64,000 bases of DNA from Ianthella basta (Eukaryota > Porifera > Demospongiae > Verongiida > Ianthellidae). The position numbers and the translations under genes were made by a program. Under the pieces are notes generated by a model. It was not told the origin of the DNA. It ran no database searches and saw only the letters and a program-made list of their open reading frames with translations. Each line of letters opens with the position of its first letter. The stretch's first letter is position 1. Shown one piece after another: positions 37,332 through 49,600 of the stretch. The DNA is taken from positions 4,646,085-4,710,084 of the forward strand of contig OZ025880.1 of the NCBI GenBank assembly GCA_964019415.1. The letters are read 5' to 3'.

Positions 37332-39956
37332 CTGTAAAGGAATAAAAAGGAAAGTGATTCAGAATGCTGCAAGAGCTCGTGCACAGTGAAAGTAGACTAA
37401 TCCTATTTCAACATTATGCACACCAACATTATCTGAACTTCTTGTCAAACATGGACAGTGACAGCCCAGCTGCAGCTAACAGGACTACCTCAGCCTCAGG
37501 CTGTTAGCCCATAATATATTGGTGTATATAATAATAATGATAATATATTGGTGTATATAATCTAATGAATCCCGTTACCATGGTAAATGTGGGTTATCAC
37601 CATGGTACAAATGTTACGTATGTACCAAGTTTGGGACTTGAGCATCCCTTTCATTCTGGGTCCAGAACCTACGCTTTCTCTGTGCAGCTTCCTTGAAGTA
37701 GCCTAATGTATAATGAGTGTCAGGTCCAGCTCCACAATAGTTGGATGATGGGAGGAACATTTTGGGACCATACAGTCTGGCTAGATAGACTGTCTCTAAA
37801 TGCCCAGGACAGGGAGGCTGAAAAAGGATGGGATGGTCTACTGCACATAGCGGCTAGTTCACCTCTAGCCATGTGACTCCTGACCAATGTGTTGCTCAGA
37901 TTCGGACAAATCTGTACCTTGATACAATTTCCTCCAAGGATACCCTGAAATCTGAGTAAGAGATTCTCCTTTTTCAGTTAACTGTTATTTTATCTCTGCT
38001 CGAGTTCCTGTACACTGTGACCTCGACGCTCCCATCATCTCTCTGTCAGAATAGAGTGTGTCCAGGAAAGCCAGCGATGTATTTTGACAGCACTTGATTA
38101 GATGCATGCCTATAAGTAGCCAGACTCGTACTATTTGTTGTATAATTTTTGCCCTGAGTAGGCTAGAGCTTCTTGGCCAAAACGTTGGCAATCTTCATTC
38201 CTATTCTTAAACTGATAAACCAAGAAAGTTTGTCCGATGTCACACAGTCCATCTGCGAAGCTAGAGGGAATAGTGTGGTACGGACAGTGCCTATCCATGA
38301 GTCCAGAGAGTTTCAAAGTCAGTGTAGGCTCACCATACTCTACTGATTGCTAGGTGTGAGCTATTCACTATGTACACTAGCTCCCCCTTTGAGCCTCCAG
38401 GGACCTCTAGTTACCAGAGTACTTAGTACCCATCACACAGTATCAATGTAATCATGACAATCACTCCATCCATCTACCGACAATGTAAACACAAACAGCA
38501 TAGTTTTTAGACTCTGTGGCACAGGGAATTATATAAAAGGACAAGCTTATTTGGGAACTTTTTGTTCAGTGGGGGGGGAAGTGTTACCATCCTAAGGTTA
38601 GACTCCTTCCTAGGTGGTCCTGCACATTTGCTCCGATATTATGTCGCTTCATATGTATGCAAGAAGCACAAGGATTGGGGCATTTGCCAGAATCGCCTCT
38701 AGAGGTGGTAACAGACATTGAGAAACTGTACCAGGCCACCTTTTGAAATTGTGGAAGTGGTCAAATTGGGTGCAGATTGGTCTCATTTAATAGAATATAC
38801 GAATACGACTCACGTAGATGATCGAACAAAGCTGTTACATTGCTTATCGCAAGACATGGAGGAGCTTGCCAAGATGTTGGCAAGTGCCCTAAGGGCAGTA
38901 TTAAAATATCGAGCAAATGTGCTAGACCGCCATTAGGGGGGCTGGGAACAAGACTACCCTCAGGTATGAACCTTAAGTCATCATAGTTCCCATCAATTGG
39001 CAACCCAAAAAACATAAGTAATGTCCCACAGGCCAAGTTGATGTTATTTATCTCTCACGCTTGAGTGTGGTACAGGAGCTTCACAGTGTCTATTCCTGAT
39101 TGCACAATGCAGATTGTACCCCAGGCCCGTGTCATGTGATATCGATACATCAGCGGGAACTGAGGACTCCTCCATACTAAAGATGGGAGAAAGACGTGCG
39201 AAGGGATATGACGGAGCACGTGCGAGTCGCACATCGTGCACTGTGCAATCGGGCTGGGACGAGAAATCATGAACTCGATCGCAAGACACTTACATCACGC
39301 TTCTGAATATGACAGCAAAGAGTGCCCATGGGACAAAATCGTCACTTCCTACGACCCAATCCTTACAGCAGCAGTGGAGGGCGGGCATGGCGAACAGGCA
39401 GCCCCGAGGCCAGCTCTCCTAGGGCTCCGGCTGCGGTTGAGGGAGGTGCAAGCGCTAATATTTTATTAATGTCCCTACTTGGTAGCAATGCGCACGTGAC
39501 ACGCTTACGATTCACGTGCGCGCTGTTTAGGGTTTCATACATATGGCGTATATAGATATAGGGTTAACGTACGCAGCTGTGAACGAGCTGCAAGTGGCTA
39601 CAGCTTATCACAAGCACAGCGAGGTAGCTAGTGCTGTCTAAGTCAGGATTAGATGTATGGATAGTGCAGTACTAGTTGTCTCCAAAAAGTTCAGAGACAT
39701 GGAAGTTACAGTGGTTACTTGGTGTCACATATAATTATGGCATTGTAGCTATAGCTATGGGGATGAAACTTGGCGACATTACTTTTGTGGACAATGAGTT
39801 ATTTTAAGAATTAAAGCAACATAGAATGGTATATGGAATAAACTGTGGCAGGACACAACCAGATATGGCAAAAGGTCCCCATAATTATGGTTTATGGTAG
39901 AAAACGGAAGTGTGACATGAAACATGATTATCTACCATTATCTGGAACTTACGTGC
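37332..39956. other. Upstream of mapped DAGL exons; CpG-rich patch, no certain gene
   Basis: The missing first DAGL exon should lie here or beyond, but I found no convincing RRW..SDD-type start. A CpG-rich patch (about 39050-39620) could be its promoter. At 38150-38195 there is another degraded hammerhead-like phrase (CCTGAGTAGG ... TTGGCCAAAACG). An imperfect ACCATGGT pair lies at 37573-37605. Small frames here have no recognisable domain. Confidence 0.4.
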
Positions 39957-40016
39957 CATGCCTATTCTACCATTATCTGGGCCTTAGAAAGTCCTGATAA
40001 TGGTAGAATAGGCATG
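39957..40016. repeat. Hairpin, 24-bp arms
   Basis: CATGCCTATTCTACCATTAT and four more bases pair with 39993-40016 around a 12-base loop. Confidence 0.8.
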
Positions 40017-40246
40017 ACACAACTTACTGCCATAATTGGCAACGTTCACATGTACTCATACACAGAGATACATGCTTACAAATTCTCGCATACATAGCTA
40101 GCTACACATGATTACCCTTACTAAAATACTTTCATGTCTTTTACTTTTTGTGTCACCACTCTGAATGTGGTAATGCCGTACACTCCAGTTACTGCCTCCC
40201 TTTCACAATCTTGATATAGCTATACATGAAGATACCCAATACCTGC

Positions 40247-40383
40247 AGTGTACCTCAGTGGAGCAATGACAGCATTGACAAGAGAGGTGTATGTGAGTAC
40301 CATGATGGTGGCCAGTACTGGTACAGCTCTCCTGGTTATGAAGCGAGCCTTTCTGAACATCCTGTAGCCACACTTGTGAGTGT
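40247..40383 (-). pseudogene. Inverted fragment of receptor membrane domain
   Basis: 137 bp, almost identical in reverse complement to 7060-7195 of copy 1. It encodes the THKCGYRMFRKARFIARRA to VNAVIAPL part. The near-identity implies a recent copy event or conversion. There is no flanking gene sequence, and the open frame seen on the plus strand is the antisense shadow. Confidence 0.85.
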
Positions 40384-40839
40384 ACAGACTATGCCAGTCG
40401 TAGAATTACGGTACCACAATATTGCTATTATTCAAGAAGTATGACTATGTAAGTCCAAATGACGCTTAGTATTTGGTTTAACTACTTTGCACTCCACATG
40501 AAGTCTTCACTGTCATGCAATTCTGAGAATTTTATAGACTGCACTCATGCAGAGAAATGCGGCATTGCTGTACGCTTGCCTTTGTGTATGCCAAAACAAT
40601 GTCAAACATTGCCTATTGATCGCAAATCACATTGCATTTCTGACATTATTCTCAAACACCTTGGCTGCATAGGTATAAGGTTTCCTTCCTGGCTTGATTA
40701 TGGCATATTATAGACATAATTAATATATTACATATAATAATCATCGACTAATTATGCATCACATCTGCTCATTGTCAATTACCCCTTTCTTAGTACTGTA
40801 AGAACTGCCTTCACCCGCCATACCTGAAGTGCTTATTTA

Positions 40840-41084
40840 CCCTGTTCTCAGCCACCCATGGGCATCACACCAGATTAGCCTCAACGGACAGTGTCAATCT
40901 TCCCCAGCCCAAGACTAACTTTGGGAAGAGAGCCTTCAGCTGTCACAGTGCTGCCCTGTGGAACTCCCTACCATCTAATGCTCGTGAAGTATCCACTATT
41001 TCTGTTTTAGTTCTACCATCAAACCCTTTCTACTTACCAGTCAATGATCTATTTGCATACCCAATTTACTCCCTTCTTAGCTGA
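40840..41084 (+). pseudogene. C-terminal fragment of a second LINE reverse transcriptase
   Basis: The frame LPQPKTNFGKRAFSCHSAAL, then WNSLPSNAREV and on to a TGA at 41082, matches the usual ending of CR1/L2/Jockey-type polyproteins (P.T..G.RAFS..A...WN.LP). It is truncated at the 5' side and followed by a tandem-repeat tail. Confidence 0.65.
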
Positions 41085-41119
41085 TTACAACTTTCTGCTT
41101 TACTTCACAATTCATTAAG

Positions 41120-41195
41120 ACCTCTCATATAATTTATTTATTAAAGACATCTCATCTAATTTATTTATTAAAGACATCTCATCTAATTTATCAAT
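41120..41195. repeat. ~28-bp tandem repeat after LINE fragment
   Basis: About two and a half copies of a unit containing TAATTTATTTATTAAAGACA and TCTCATC. It probably belongs to the 3' tail of the LINE fragment. Confidence 0.7.
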
Positions 41196-42207
41196 GTTTA
41201 CTTTGTTTTCAATTGTGGGTGCCTAGAACAGTAGCCCCTTGGGCTAAAAGCTTTCCCAGTTAAAATAAGAATTCCTGAGCCTGACCCTGACTGTAACATC
41301 AGGCCAGGTCTACTGCACTGTTAGATTGCTAGGGGTGCAACCTCACTAAAATTAAATTGATCATGAGTAGATATGTAACAGAATCAAAATAGTAAAACTT
41401 AATGGATTCAGACTAATGTAGAAGAAGAGGCTCATTGCTACGTTGTTCAATGTAGACGAATACGTAGTTTGTGGGCAATACGTAGCAGATTATCCAACAA
41501 CTGAATGCAGGACATTTTGGCCCGAAGGCCTTCGTCAGCTGCGTACAAACTTTCAGACTAGACAGATTCAGACTAGTACTGTAGAGCACCTCAGCATCTC
41601 ATGGACCTTCACCTGCTCATAATCGTGCATTTGTCTGTTCAAGTCTAACTCCACAAGTTACAGTCCCAATTATTAATTGCTGCATATAATCCACTAAGAA
41701 TTTTATTGGGTATAAGTGCTGGCCAATTCTGGGAAGTTGCAACTTTTATCAATAACTGGTATTTCAATTAAGCTCCTATTGGTTATGTCATAATGAGCAT
41801 GCAATGTTCTGGAGTAAGTGTTAGAATCATGATACACTCATGACAGTTGAAAATGTTAAAGATGGCTTCTTATAATGGAGTGCAACCTCTTTGGTTCACA
41901 CACAGTCAAATGAGTGAAGAGTTTGAAAGAATATTGATGACGGATGTGAAACAATGTATCGGTTGAACCTAGGTGAACTAACAAAATAAACTATCACACG
42001 TGCAGTCATAAGACAGGACAAAAGGGGATCTTTGAGCAGGTACAGTATAAGATAAGCAGTGCACATTTTTGGCTATTTTTCAGGTGTATTAGTTGCCATT
42101 CAATTTGAAAAACTAAACTTGCAGTAGTTCCCAAACTTATAGCAGATCTTTAAAAGACATCCTGAGTCAGCTACACAGCAGACTCCAAGTGCATAGATAT
42201 CTCAAGC

Positions 42208-44095
42208 AATGGCACACAGTTAACAGCTAATGATGATCATTATTCTGGTTGGTTCTCTGCTACTCAGTTTGACTCCACATGTGATCAGCCAAGGTGAGCA
42301 CTCCCCTACTGGGAGGTCTCAGCTCTACTGGGTGGCAGCAAACAGTATACAATGTGACAACTTGAGCAATGGCAGCAACTGTGGCACACTGGGTGAATAC
42401 TGGAGGAAAGGTGCCAACTTCTCCCTCTCTGACACCACCTGGATATTCCTACATGGTGAACATATTGCACTGACAGTTTGGAGGCTGGAAATTGTGCAGG
42501 AAAGAAATGTGATGCTGCAAGAAGAGACGTGTACCCTGAGAGTTAAGAAATGTGTTTTAGTGGTAAGAAATATCGACTCCAGCCCATACCAAATAGATAC
42601 TGTATTATGTGTTTGAAATCTTTGTAAGTACATCAAGCCATTGACATACATTTTAAGGAGTGTTAAAGTAGTTGCTGGCTATAGTATAGGACAGTGGCAG
42701 ATGCTACTGCACTCAAATTCAGAATTCTTGCGATAGAAGCAAGTCATGTTACTCTTGAGCACTTGAAGACGGACATGAATCAAGCTATAATTAGAAATAA
42801 ACAACAAGTATTTTGCGTGTTTGCTTGGTTGACATCCAAAATGTCACACTATTCATCACAGACCTAATTGGATATTACATGATAAGGCAATTAAAGATTC
42901 AACTGCTGTAAAAACATATCTCATCACCCTTCTCTTACACAACAGCAGAGCATTGTATATAGCTTCGGTTTATGCATCAAGGAATGCAGGATTAGAACTG
43001 AGGACGATGTTATAATAATGGAGCAAAACATGCCATTGGCCAGGCAAAACCAATCTCCCTCCATCAGGTTCTCCATTATCATCAGTATCATTTCCACTTA
43101 TGACCTAGTATACTACTCCGTGAGTACCCTTTGCAGTTCTGTAATTGTTGAAGTTAGGATGTTACATTTAGCAGAAAAGGAGTAATTTTGAAATGCCATC
43201 AAGTTTCACTGTAGAATAAGTACTTTCAAAGTACTTGACCCATTGGAGCATAAGTACTTTCAAAGGCTGCAAATTCCTGAGAACAGTAGGAATAATAACT
43301 ATATACATCCCTCTAAAATTCCAGAATGGAAGGAGCAATAGTTACTCCCTCCAATAATAGAGTCAAATTTTGAGGATTGAATAATTCCACACTCGTATCC
43401 CACCCATATAGTCAATGTAATGATCACTAGTAATATGCATTATGTCCATTCATTTGTAAACAACCATGGGAAGTTGTTGACTATCCAAAACTGTATATGC
43501 AAGAAAGCTTTACGTAGTTGTTTGGAGATCACAAATTGGAAGCATTGCCATTATACAACCTTTGCAGCCATTGCTCTGACAGATTTGTAAGGGTATATAT
43601 GCATAACGTATACAGGGATGTCATGACTGGGGGCAACTACGTATATAGAGTATAACCAGGAAAATGGGCTTATATTGCCCTGTAGCCAAGTATGTATAGC
43701 TCCTGGGCATTTCTCAAATTGGCAAGAATGGAATTCAATCAGTGAGGATAATTGTCGGTGGAGGAAACTACATGCATCCCTGAGTCACAGTTGCTCCTGA
43801 CACCTGGTGCAGTATTGAATGTAATTGCAATCAGTGGCCATCCACATGGTGGAGGCATTTATTATATCTCCTGATCAAGTGGCACTGACTGCATTTGTTG
43901 TTTGCCAAGTGGAAAATCACACCAGTCCATGATGGTGTTTCTTTCAGTCCATCAGTAGTGATCAGCAGAGCTATCGTGAGTGTAAGTTCACGTGCACAAT
44001 ACAGTACAACAGTTTGTTGTCAAACAACATAACATCTTATGGTAGGAATATTGTTTTCAATAGTGACTTTCAGAACTGCTCTATACAAACTGCTT
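42208..44095 (+). pseudogene. Decayed receptor copy (N-terminal ~640 codons only)
   Basis: It begins like the intact copies (ATG at 42208, but CAA to TAA two codons before LMMIIILVGSLLLSL), with an open frame 42230-42616. Many frameshifts and stops follow. Still recognisable are the phrases equivalent to VTLEHL (about 42740), GGIYMTSDSQLLLTPGT (about 43760-43810) and the NIFNGHFQNCSLQTA region (about 44040-44095). There it breaks off and intergenic sequence with (GT)n begins. The Cys module, membrane domain and tail are absent. Confidence 0.85.
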
Positions 44096-44135
44096 GCAAC
44101 TCACAAAATGACTTGTGAGTTTCCAGCAGTGTGTG

Positions 44136-44234
<99 letters not shown>

Positions 44235-44867
44235 CTTGTGTACTATACCCATGTCTTGTAAAAGTATTATCTAGTGATCAAGGACAAAACAGTATATAGT
44301 CAAAGCCATTGACGCATTGTTGTGCCATGAATGAGATAGCACAATGCACTAGGGTTCACATTCAGTACAGAGACCTTTCTTTGTGCACACTAACAATAGA
44401 TGTTTGTGCATCTGTCTTTCATATACATCATGTGTGAATAGAGTATTCATGGACTATACATTTTCACTACTTGCATGTTGTCACACCGGTAGAATCAATT
44501 GTAAACAGGCCAAGACGTGCTTGCTACAATATACCATGAACAGAATAGTGTTTGTCTCCACATGCACACAGAAAACTTGTATGCACAACACTTTCAATTC
44601 TGCAGTCTTACATGTTGCACTGATGATGCACCAATCAGTTCACCAATGGCACAACTTAATCAACATACTTCCTTGGTGTACAGAACGATCTCATGCCTCG
44701 GTCACATTGGTTAATTCCTGGGCATGTTGTGTACAGGTACATACACACACAGACTTGTATCAGATGTCCTGTATATGAGCACTGCTGCAGCAAGTACAAA
44801 CCTATTATTATTTTATACTATAGTCAGTAGCTGTCAAATGTTGCTTGTAATGTTGGTAATTTGTGTG
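44096..44867. other. Intergenic unit inserted in the receptor relic
   Basis: The (GT)n array is followed by TAGCTTGTGTACTATACC, the ~100-bp module (about 44340-44450) and sequence matching 57750-57910. No gene. Confidence 0.65.
44130..44232. repeat. (GT)n microsatellite
   Basis: GT run of about 100 bp just after the break in the receptor relic. Confidence 0.95.
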
Positions 44868-44997
44868 TCTGTGCTGCTGACTCCCAAAACACTTCCACCA
44901 GACTAGACATAATCAACCCAACTGGAAATTACATTATAGTAGAAAGTACGCTTCCAACAAGTGCTATATAGAACAAATCCCACAGCTTGTTCTAAGT
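44868..44997 (+). pseudogene. Small receptor fragment downstream of the relic
   Basis: Matches 47284-47405 of copy 3 (SQNTCTILDIINPTGNYTIV region) with stops and small gaps. It derives from an earlier part of the gene than the end of the relic at 44095, so the order is rearranged. Confidence 0.75.
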
Positions 44998-45680
44998 CAG
45001 TAAGTTCATTACTGTACTAAATTCACTAATAATAAACTTTTCAATCCCCCTTATTTGATTTCAATATTCTGGTAAGGTTATTTATACTTCCCTTCATCTA
45101 CTGTCATCACACATCATCACTGATCACCACCATGCATTTAAAGTGTTTGAGCTAGTGCTTTCGTGTACCATTTACCACATGATGAAGAGTACTTGAAAGC
45201 TACCTAGTGTCTAAGATTGTTGAGTGCCCTGGCTGGTGCAAACAAATCCAAGCATCATTAAATTAGTACTGTTGGACTGTTCCTGAAGCATACACTACAC
45301 CTCAGACCAAGCAGGTACTACATATACCCAGGCCATTACGTAACTTTGCATTGGCTAGTATAAGTATGATGAGAACTGGTCCACAGTTAGGATGCACCAT
45401 TGTATACATGTACCACTGCAATTTCCACTGTCCATGCTATATGATATGGTCTGTACCACTTAGTCTAGCTTCAATACAACCCCTATTTCTCCACTTGCTA
45501 AGCATGATTGTGCAATATAATATTTCATATGTACCTTTGCACTATGTAGGCTGAGCACTAACACACTTATTGCAGTAAGAATATATAATGGGACAGGACA
45601 AGAAAAGACATTTAATTATATAGTATGATATAGTATAGTATAGTAAGACATTTAATTATATAGTATTATACATATACCCC

Positions 45681-45694
45681 GTTGCCATGGCAAC
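45681..45694. promoter_or_regulatory. Perfect RFX X-box palindrome
   Basis: GTTGCCATGGCAAC matches the full palindromic consensus bound by RFX factors, which drive ciliary genes in animals. It is about 970 bases upstream of copy 3 and next to CpG-rich sequence. Function is inferred only from the motif. Confidence 0.4.
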
Positions 45695-45724
45695 CGCGCG
45701 AAAATATATCGCGTAAACAAGCCA

Positions 45725-46473
45725 GCCGGGATATAACAGGAGCTAAGAAGCATATATATGCACAGGGGCGCTTAAATCCTGTTATATCCCAGCCCAAATA
45801 TGGAAGGTGTGAAAGATAACAAGGATTGTTATTGCTAACAACGAAGGTGTCAAATCACACCAAAGCACACACACAAATGCAGCAACTTGCAGTCAGCTTC
45901 AACTTCACGTTGCTTCGGGCGAGTCCGCAAAGCATTGAAAAGCCTCATACATCACTCCACCACGCTGCAATCAATGCACACAAGCTAACAGCGTAAAGCG
46001 CTTCATAACCGAGCTAGATAAACCATGTACGCGACCCGCACAGTGTACAAACGAGAAACAGCAAGCTCGTGCGCAAACTCGTACGCAAGGGCATTCAAAA
46101 TTACTGCAGCAGTGGGAACGCACTGTTTCACGGAGAATAGAAAGTCGAGCAGTGAGCGCAAAGAACCCTCAAAGGCCGAGAACGTCGCAGATGCCTCAAT
46201 CGCTTCACTGGCTTCTTAGAGTGTTGCTCCAGTGGCTTAACAAAAGGCAAAACTTCACAGCACTTGCGAATTCAACAAAACGTGACAGCCGCTCTTCAGA
46301 GCTGCCGTCCTGGAAGAAGCCCGCCTTTCGAATAAGAGCCTAGACGCGCTAGGCGGGGTATATATCACTTATACCACGGCGCTTCGTGTACTTTCCACTA
46401 TAGTGTAATTTCCAGTTGAGGCCGAGGGCATCGTGCGCCTAAAATCCATATATACCTCAGCGCCGTGGTATAA
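45725..46473. other. CpG-rich block bounded by hairpins upstream of copy 3
   Basis: Left pair: GCCGGGATATAACAGGA (45725-45741) with TCCTGTTATATCCCAGC (45778-45794). Right pair: TTATACCACGGCGC (46369-46382) with GCGCCGTGGTATAA (46460-46473). Its layout is like 24146-25070, but I see no clear internal similarity. No recognisable protein. Element or promoter region. Confidence 0.4.
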
Positions 46474-46493
46474 CTAATACATATTGCCATGTG

Positions 46494-46530
46494 CTGTATA
46501 GGATAAACAGTACACACATTCTGTTTCAGT
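46494..46530 (+). promoter_or_regulatory. Conserved upstream element before copy 3
   Basis: GTATAGGATAAACAGTACAC then ACATTCTGTTTCAG. This is the counterpart of the element at 19227-19266, likely a 5'-UTR splice acceptor, a promoter motif, or both. Confidence 0.4.
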
Positions 46531-46667
46531 TTTATTCAGATGTGCTGTAGCTAGTTGCTATTCAATTTACAAAATTTCTCAATTTGAATCTTGAAACAGT
46601 TACGGTTCCCTTAAAGACGACGTGAATCAGCTACAGTGCAGATTCCAAGTGCATGTGTATCTCAACA

Positions 46668-49600
46668 ATGGCTTATAGTCAACAGCTAATGATGATCATT
46701 ATTCTGGTTGGTTCTCTACTACTCAGTTTGACTCCACATGTGATCAGCCAAGGTGAGCACTCCCCTGCTGGCAGGTCTCAGCTCTACTGGGTGGCAGCAA
46801 ACAGTACACAATGTGGCAACTTGAGCAACGGCAGCAACTGTGGCACACTGGGTGAATACTGGAGGAAAGGTGCCAATTTCTCTCTCTCTGACACCACCTG
46901 GATATTCCTACATGGTGAGCATATTGCACTGACAGTTTGGAGGCTGGAAATTGTGCGAGCAAGAAATGTAACACTCCAAGGAGAAGAGAAGTGTGCCATG
47001 GGAGTTGAGGAGTGTGTCTTAGTGGTAAGGACTGATGGCACTGACACAATCAAGACCACATTCGTACCACAGAAATATCTCTTTCAAATCTTTGTAAGTA
47101 AATCAAGCCATGTTACTCTAAAGAACTTGAAATTTGATGATGGCTACAATGGTTCAGAGCTTACACCAATATTCCAATTCAGAATTCTTGTGATGGAAGC
47201 AAGTCATGTTACTCTTGAGCACTTGAATACTACTATAAAGTATACTACAATCAGAGTAGAAACAACAGATAATTTGTGTGTTCGTGCTGTTAACTCCCAA
47301 AACACGTGCACCATACTAGACATAATTAACCCAACTGGAAATTACACTATAGTGGAAAGTACACTTCCAACAATTGTTGTAGAAACAAATCCCACAGCTT
47401 GTTCTCATGCAACAGCAGAGAATTGTAGCTTTGGCTTGAACATTAAAGAATGTAACATTCAAGCTGAGAAAGGCATTAGCGTCACAATTGATACAGAGCA
47501 AAACATGCAGAAGGCCAGGCAAACCAATTATCACTCCATCAGGCTCTCCATTGCCAACAGTGCTATTTCCACTCATGGTTGGCCAAGCCCAGGGCTGGGC
47601 ATCCTTATCAATGAATACCCAATACAGTTCTGCAGTGTAGTAGTCACCAATGTCACTTTTAGCAGAAGAGGAGTCAGTTTTGCAATGCCATTAAGTTTCA
47701 GTACAGAGAATGCAACTTATTCTACTTCTGCTGACAGATCAGTGGGAGCATATGTACTTATAGATGGCTGTACATTCCTGAGAACAGAAGGAGGAATAAC
47801 TATATTCCTCAGCAATGACAGAGAAGCACAGGCAATAGTTACTCCTTTCAGAGCTACCACTGAACGAAATGCAATGAAGCATCCTGAAATTGTTATAACC
47901 AACACAAATTTTGAAGACTGTAGATTTATACGTACTGATGTTCCATACATAGTCGGTGTAACAATCATTCAATTTGACAATGTGTATACAATTCATTCAT
48001 TCGTAAACAACCATGAGAAGCTGTTGAGTATCCAAAACAGTACATTCAAGACAGCTGTGTCTCCTTGGGTGATGCATGAACGGGATGCTGACCAGCACCC
48101 ACATACTGTCTCTGCAATCATTGTTCTAACACAGTTACAAGGGTACAAAGTGGTTATGGCTGGAAACAACTATATAACATCTAATCAGGCATATGGACTC
48201 ATGCTGTACGGCAGTCAGGTAGAGTTCCATGGATATAATGAAATCAGCAAGAATGGATTTCAAAATATGGAAATTGGGTGCGCAGGAATCTACATGACTT
48301 CTGATTCACGTTTGCTACTGACACCTGGTACATTGTTGAATGTGACTGCAAACACAGGTTATCCATATGGTGGAGGCATTTATATCTCCCACTATCATTA
48401 CGATCCATCAGTGATATCTTTCTCACTGACTGAATTTGTTGATTGCTATGTGGAGTTCCATAATTGTCCAGGATGGTGTTTCTTCCAGTTCATCAACAGT
48501 GATGGGCAGAGTGTGAAAGCAAGTGAACTAGCAGAACACAATGCAACAGTTTTGTTGACAAACAACACAGCTGCTCATGGTGGAAATAACATTTTCAATG
48601 GTCACTTTCAGAACTGCTCTCTACAAACTGCTGATGTGAATGGTACTCTACCAGCAAGCAGACAGCTATTTCTTGATGTCTTCCACCAGTACCCACCCAT
48701 GGATGAAGAACCAATACCCTCCTACCCCTATGCCATCTGCCTCTGCACTGATGATGAGCTCAACTGTATCAGGAACCACACATTAGTAGTACACACCTAC
48801 CCAGTGCAAACATTCCCCATATCAGTCCAAGTTTTAGGAGACTGGCAGCAAGTATTGCCGATACAGTTCTCAGTTAAAGGCAATGGTGAAACCCATACAT
48901 ACCAATTGAACAAAAGGAACTGTACTGATAGTTACAGTTTGAGGCATCCAACACCTAATACTTCCAATCACCTCCTATTAGAGGCATACCTTTCAGCTGT
49001 GGACGCATTTATAGGCAATTCAGAGTATTATGATACTATACTAGCTAAAAACCTAACGGTAAAGGTCTTCAATAGCTGCTCTCCAGGGTTGGTCTACAAG
49101 GAACATGAATGTACATGCAATGCATTTCTGAAGCATCACATGTTCACTTGCACACAAAGAACCACCACAGCTACATACAGAGCAGACCAGACACATTACT
49201 GGATTGGGAAGAAGGGGAACAATGTCTTTCTTAGCCCTAACTGTCCATCCTTTTACTGCAACTCTACTGTTCTGCAAAGTGGACTGACATTGGATGAGAG
49301 TACACAGAATAAGCAGTGTAGCAATAACCGTCGAGGCCTGCTCTGCAGTGAATGCCCATCAGGTTACAGTTCAGTGTTTGGCTCTTATAAATGTAAAGAG
49401 TGTTCCAGTGTGTGGTTGCTCCAGTTGCCACTGTATGCATTGGGAGGGATATTACTTGCAGCTGGATCGTTGCTCCTCAACTTAACTCTCCTTCAAGGAA
49501 CCATCATGGGTGTGGCACTATACACCAACATCATAGGAATCATGGGAGACTTACTCAAAGAACATGCCTGGGGTCCACTGTTGTTTCTACTGTCAGTCCT

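Noticed and set aside
38761-39289. Minus-strand frames of 71-91 codons upstream of the mapped DAGL exons as its first exon
   Set aside because: None contains the conserved basic start (RRW..SDD) or a membrane segment, and I could not find a donor giving phase 2.
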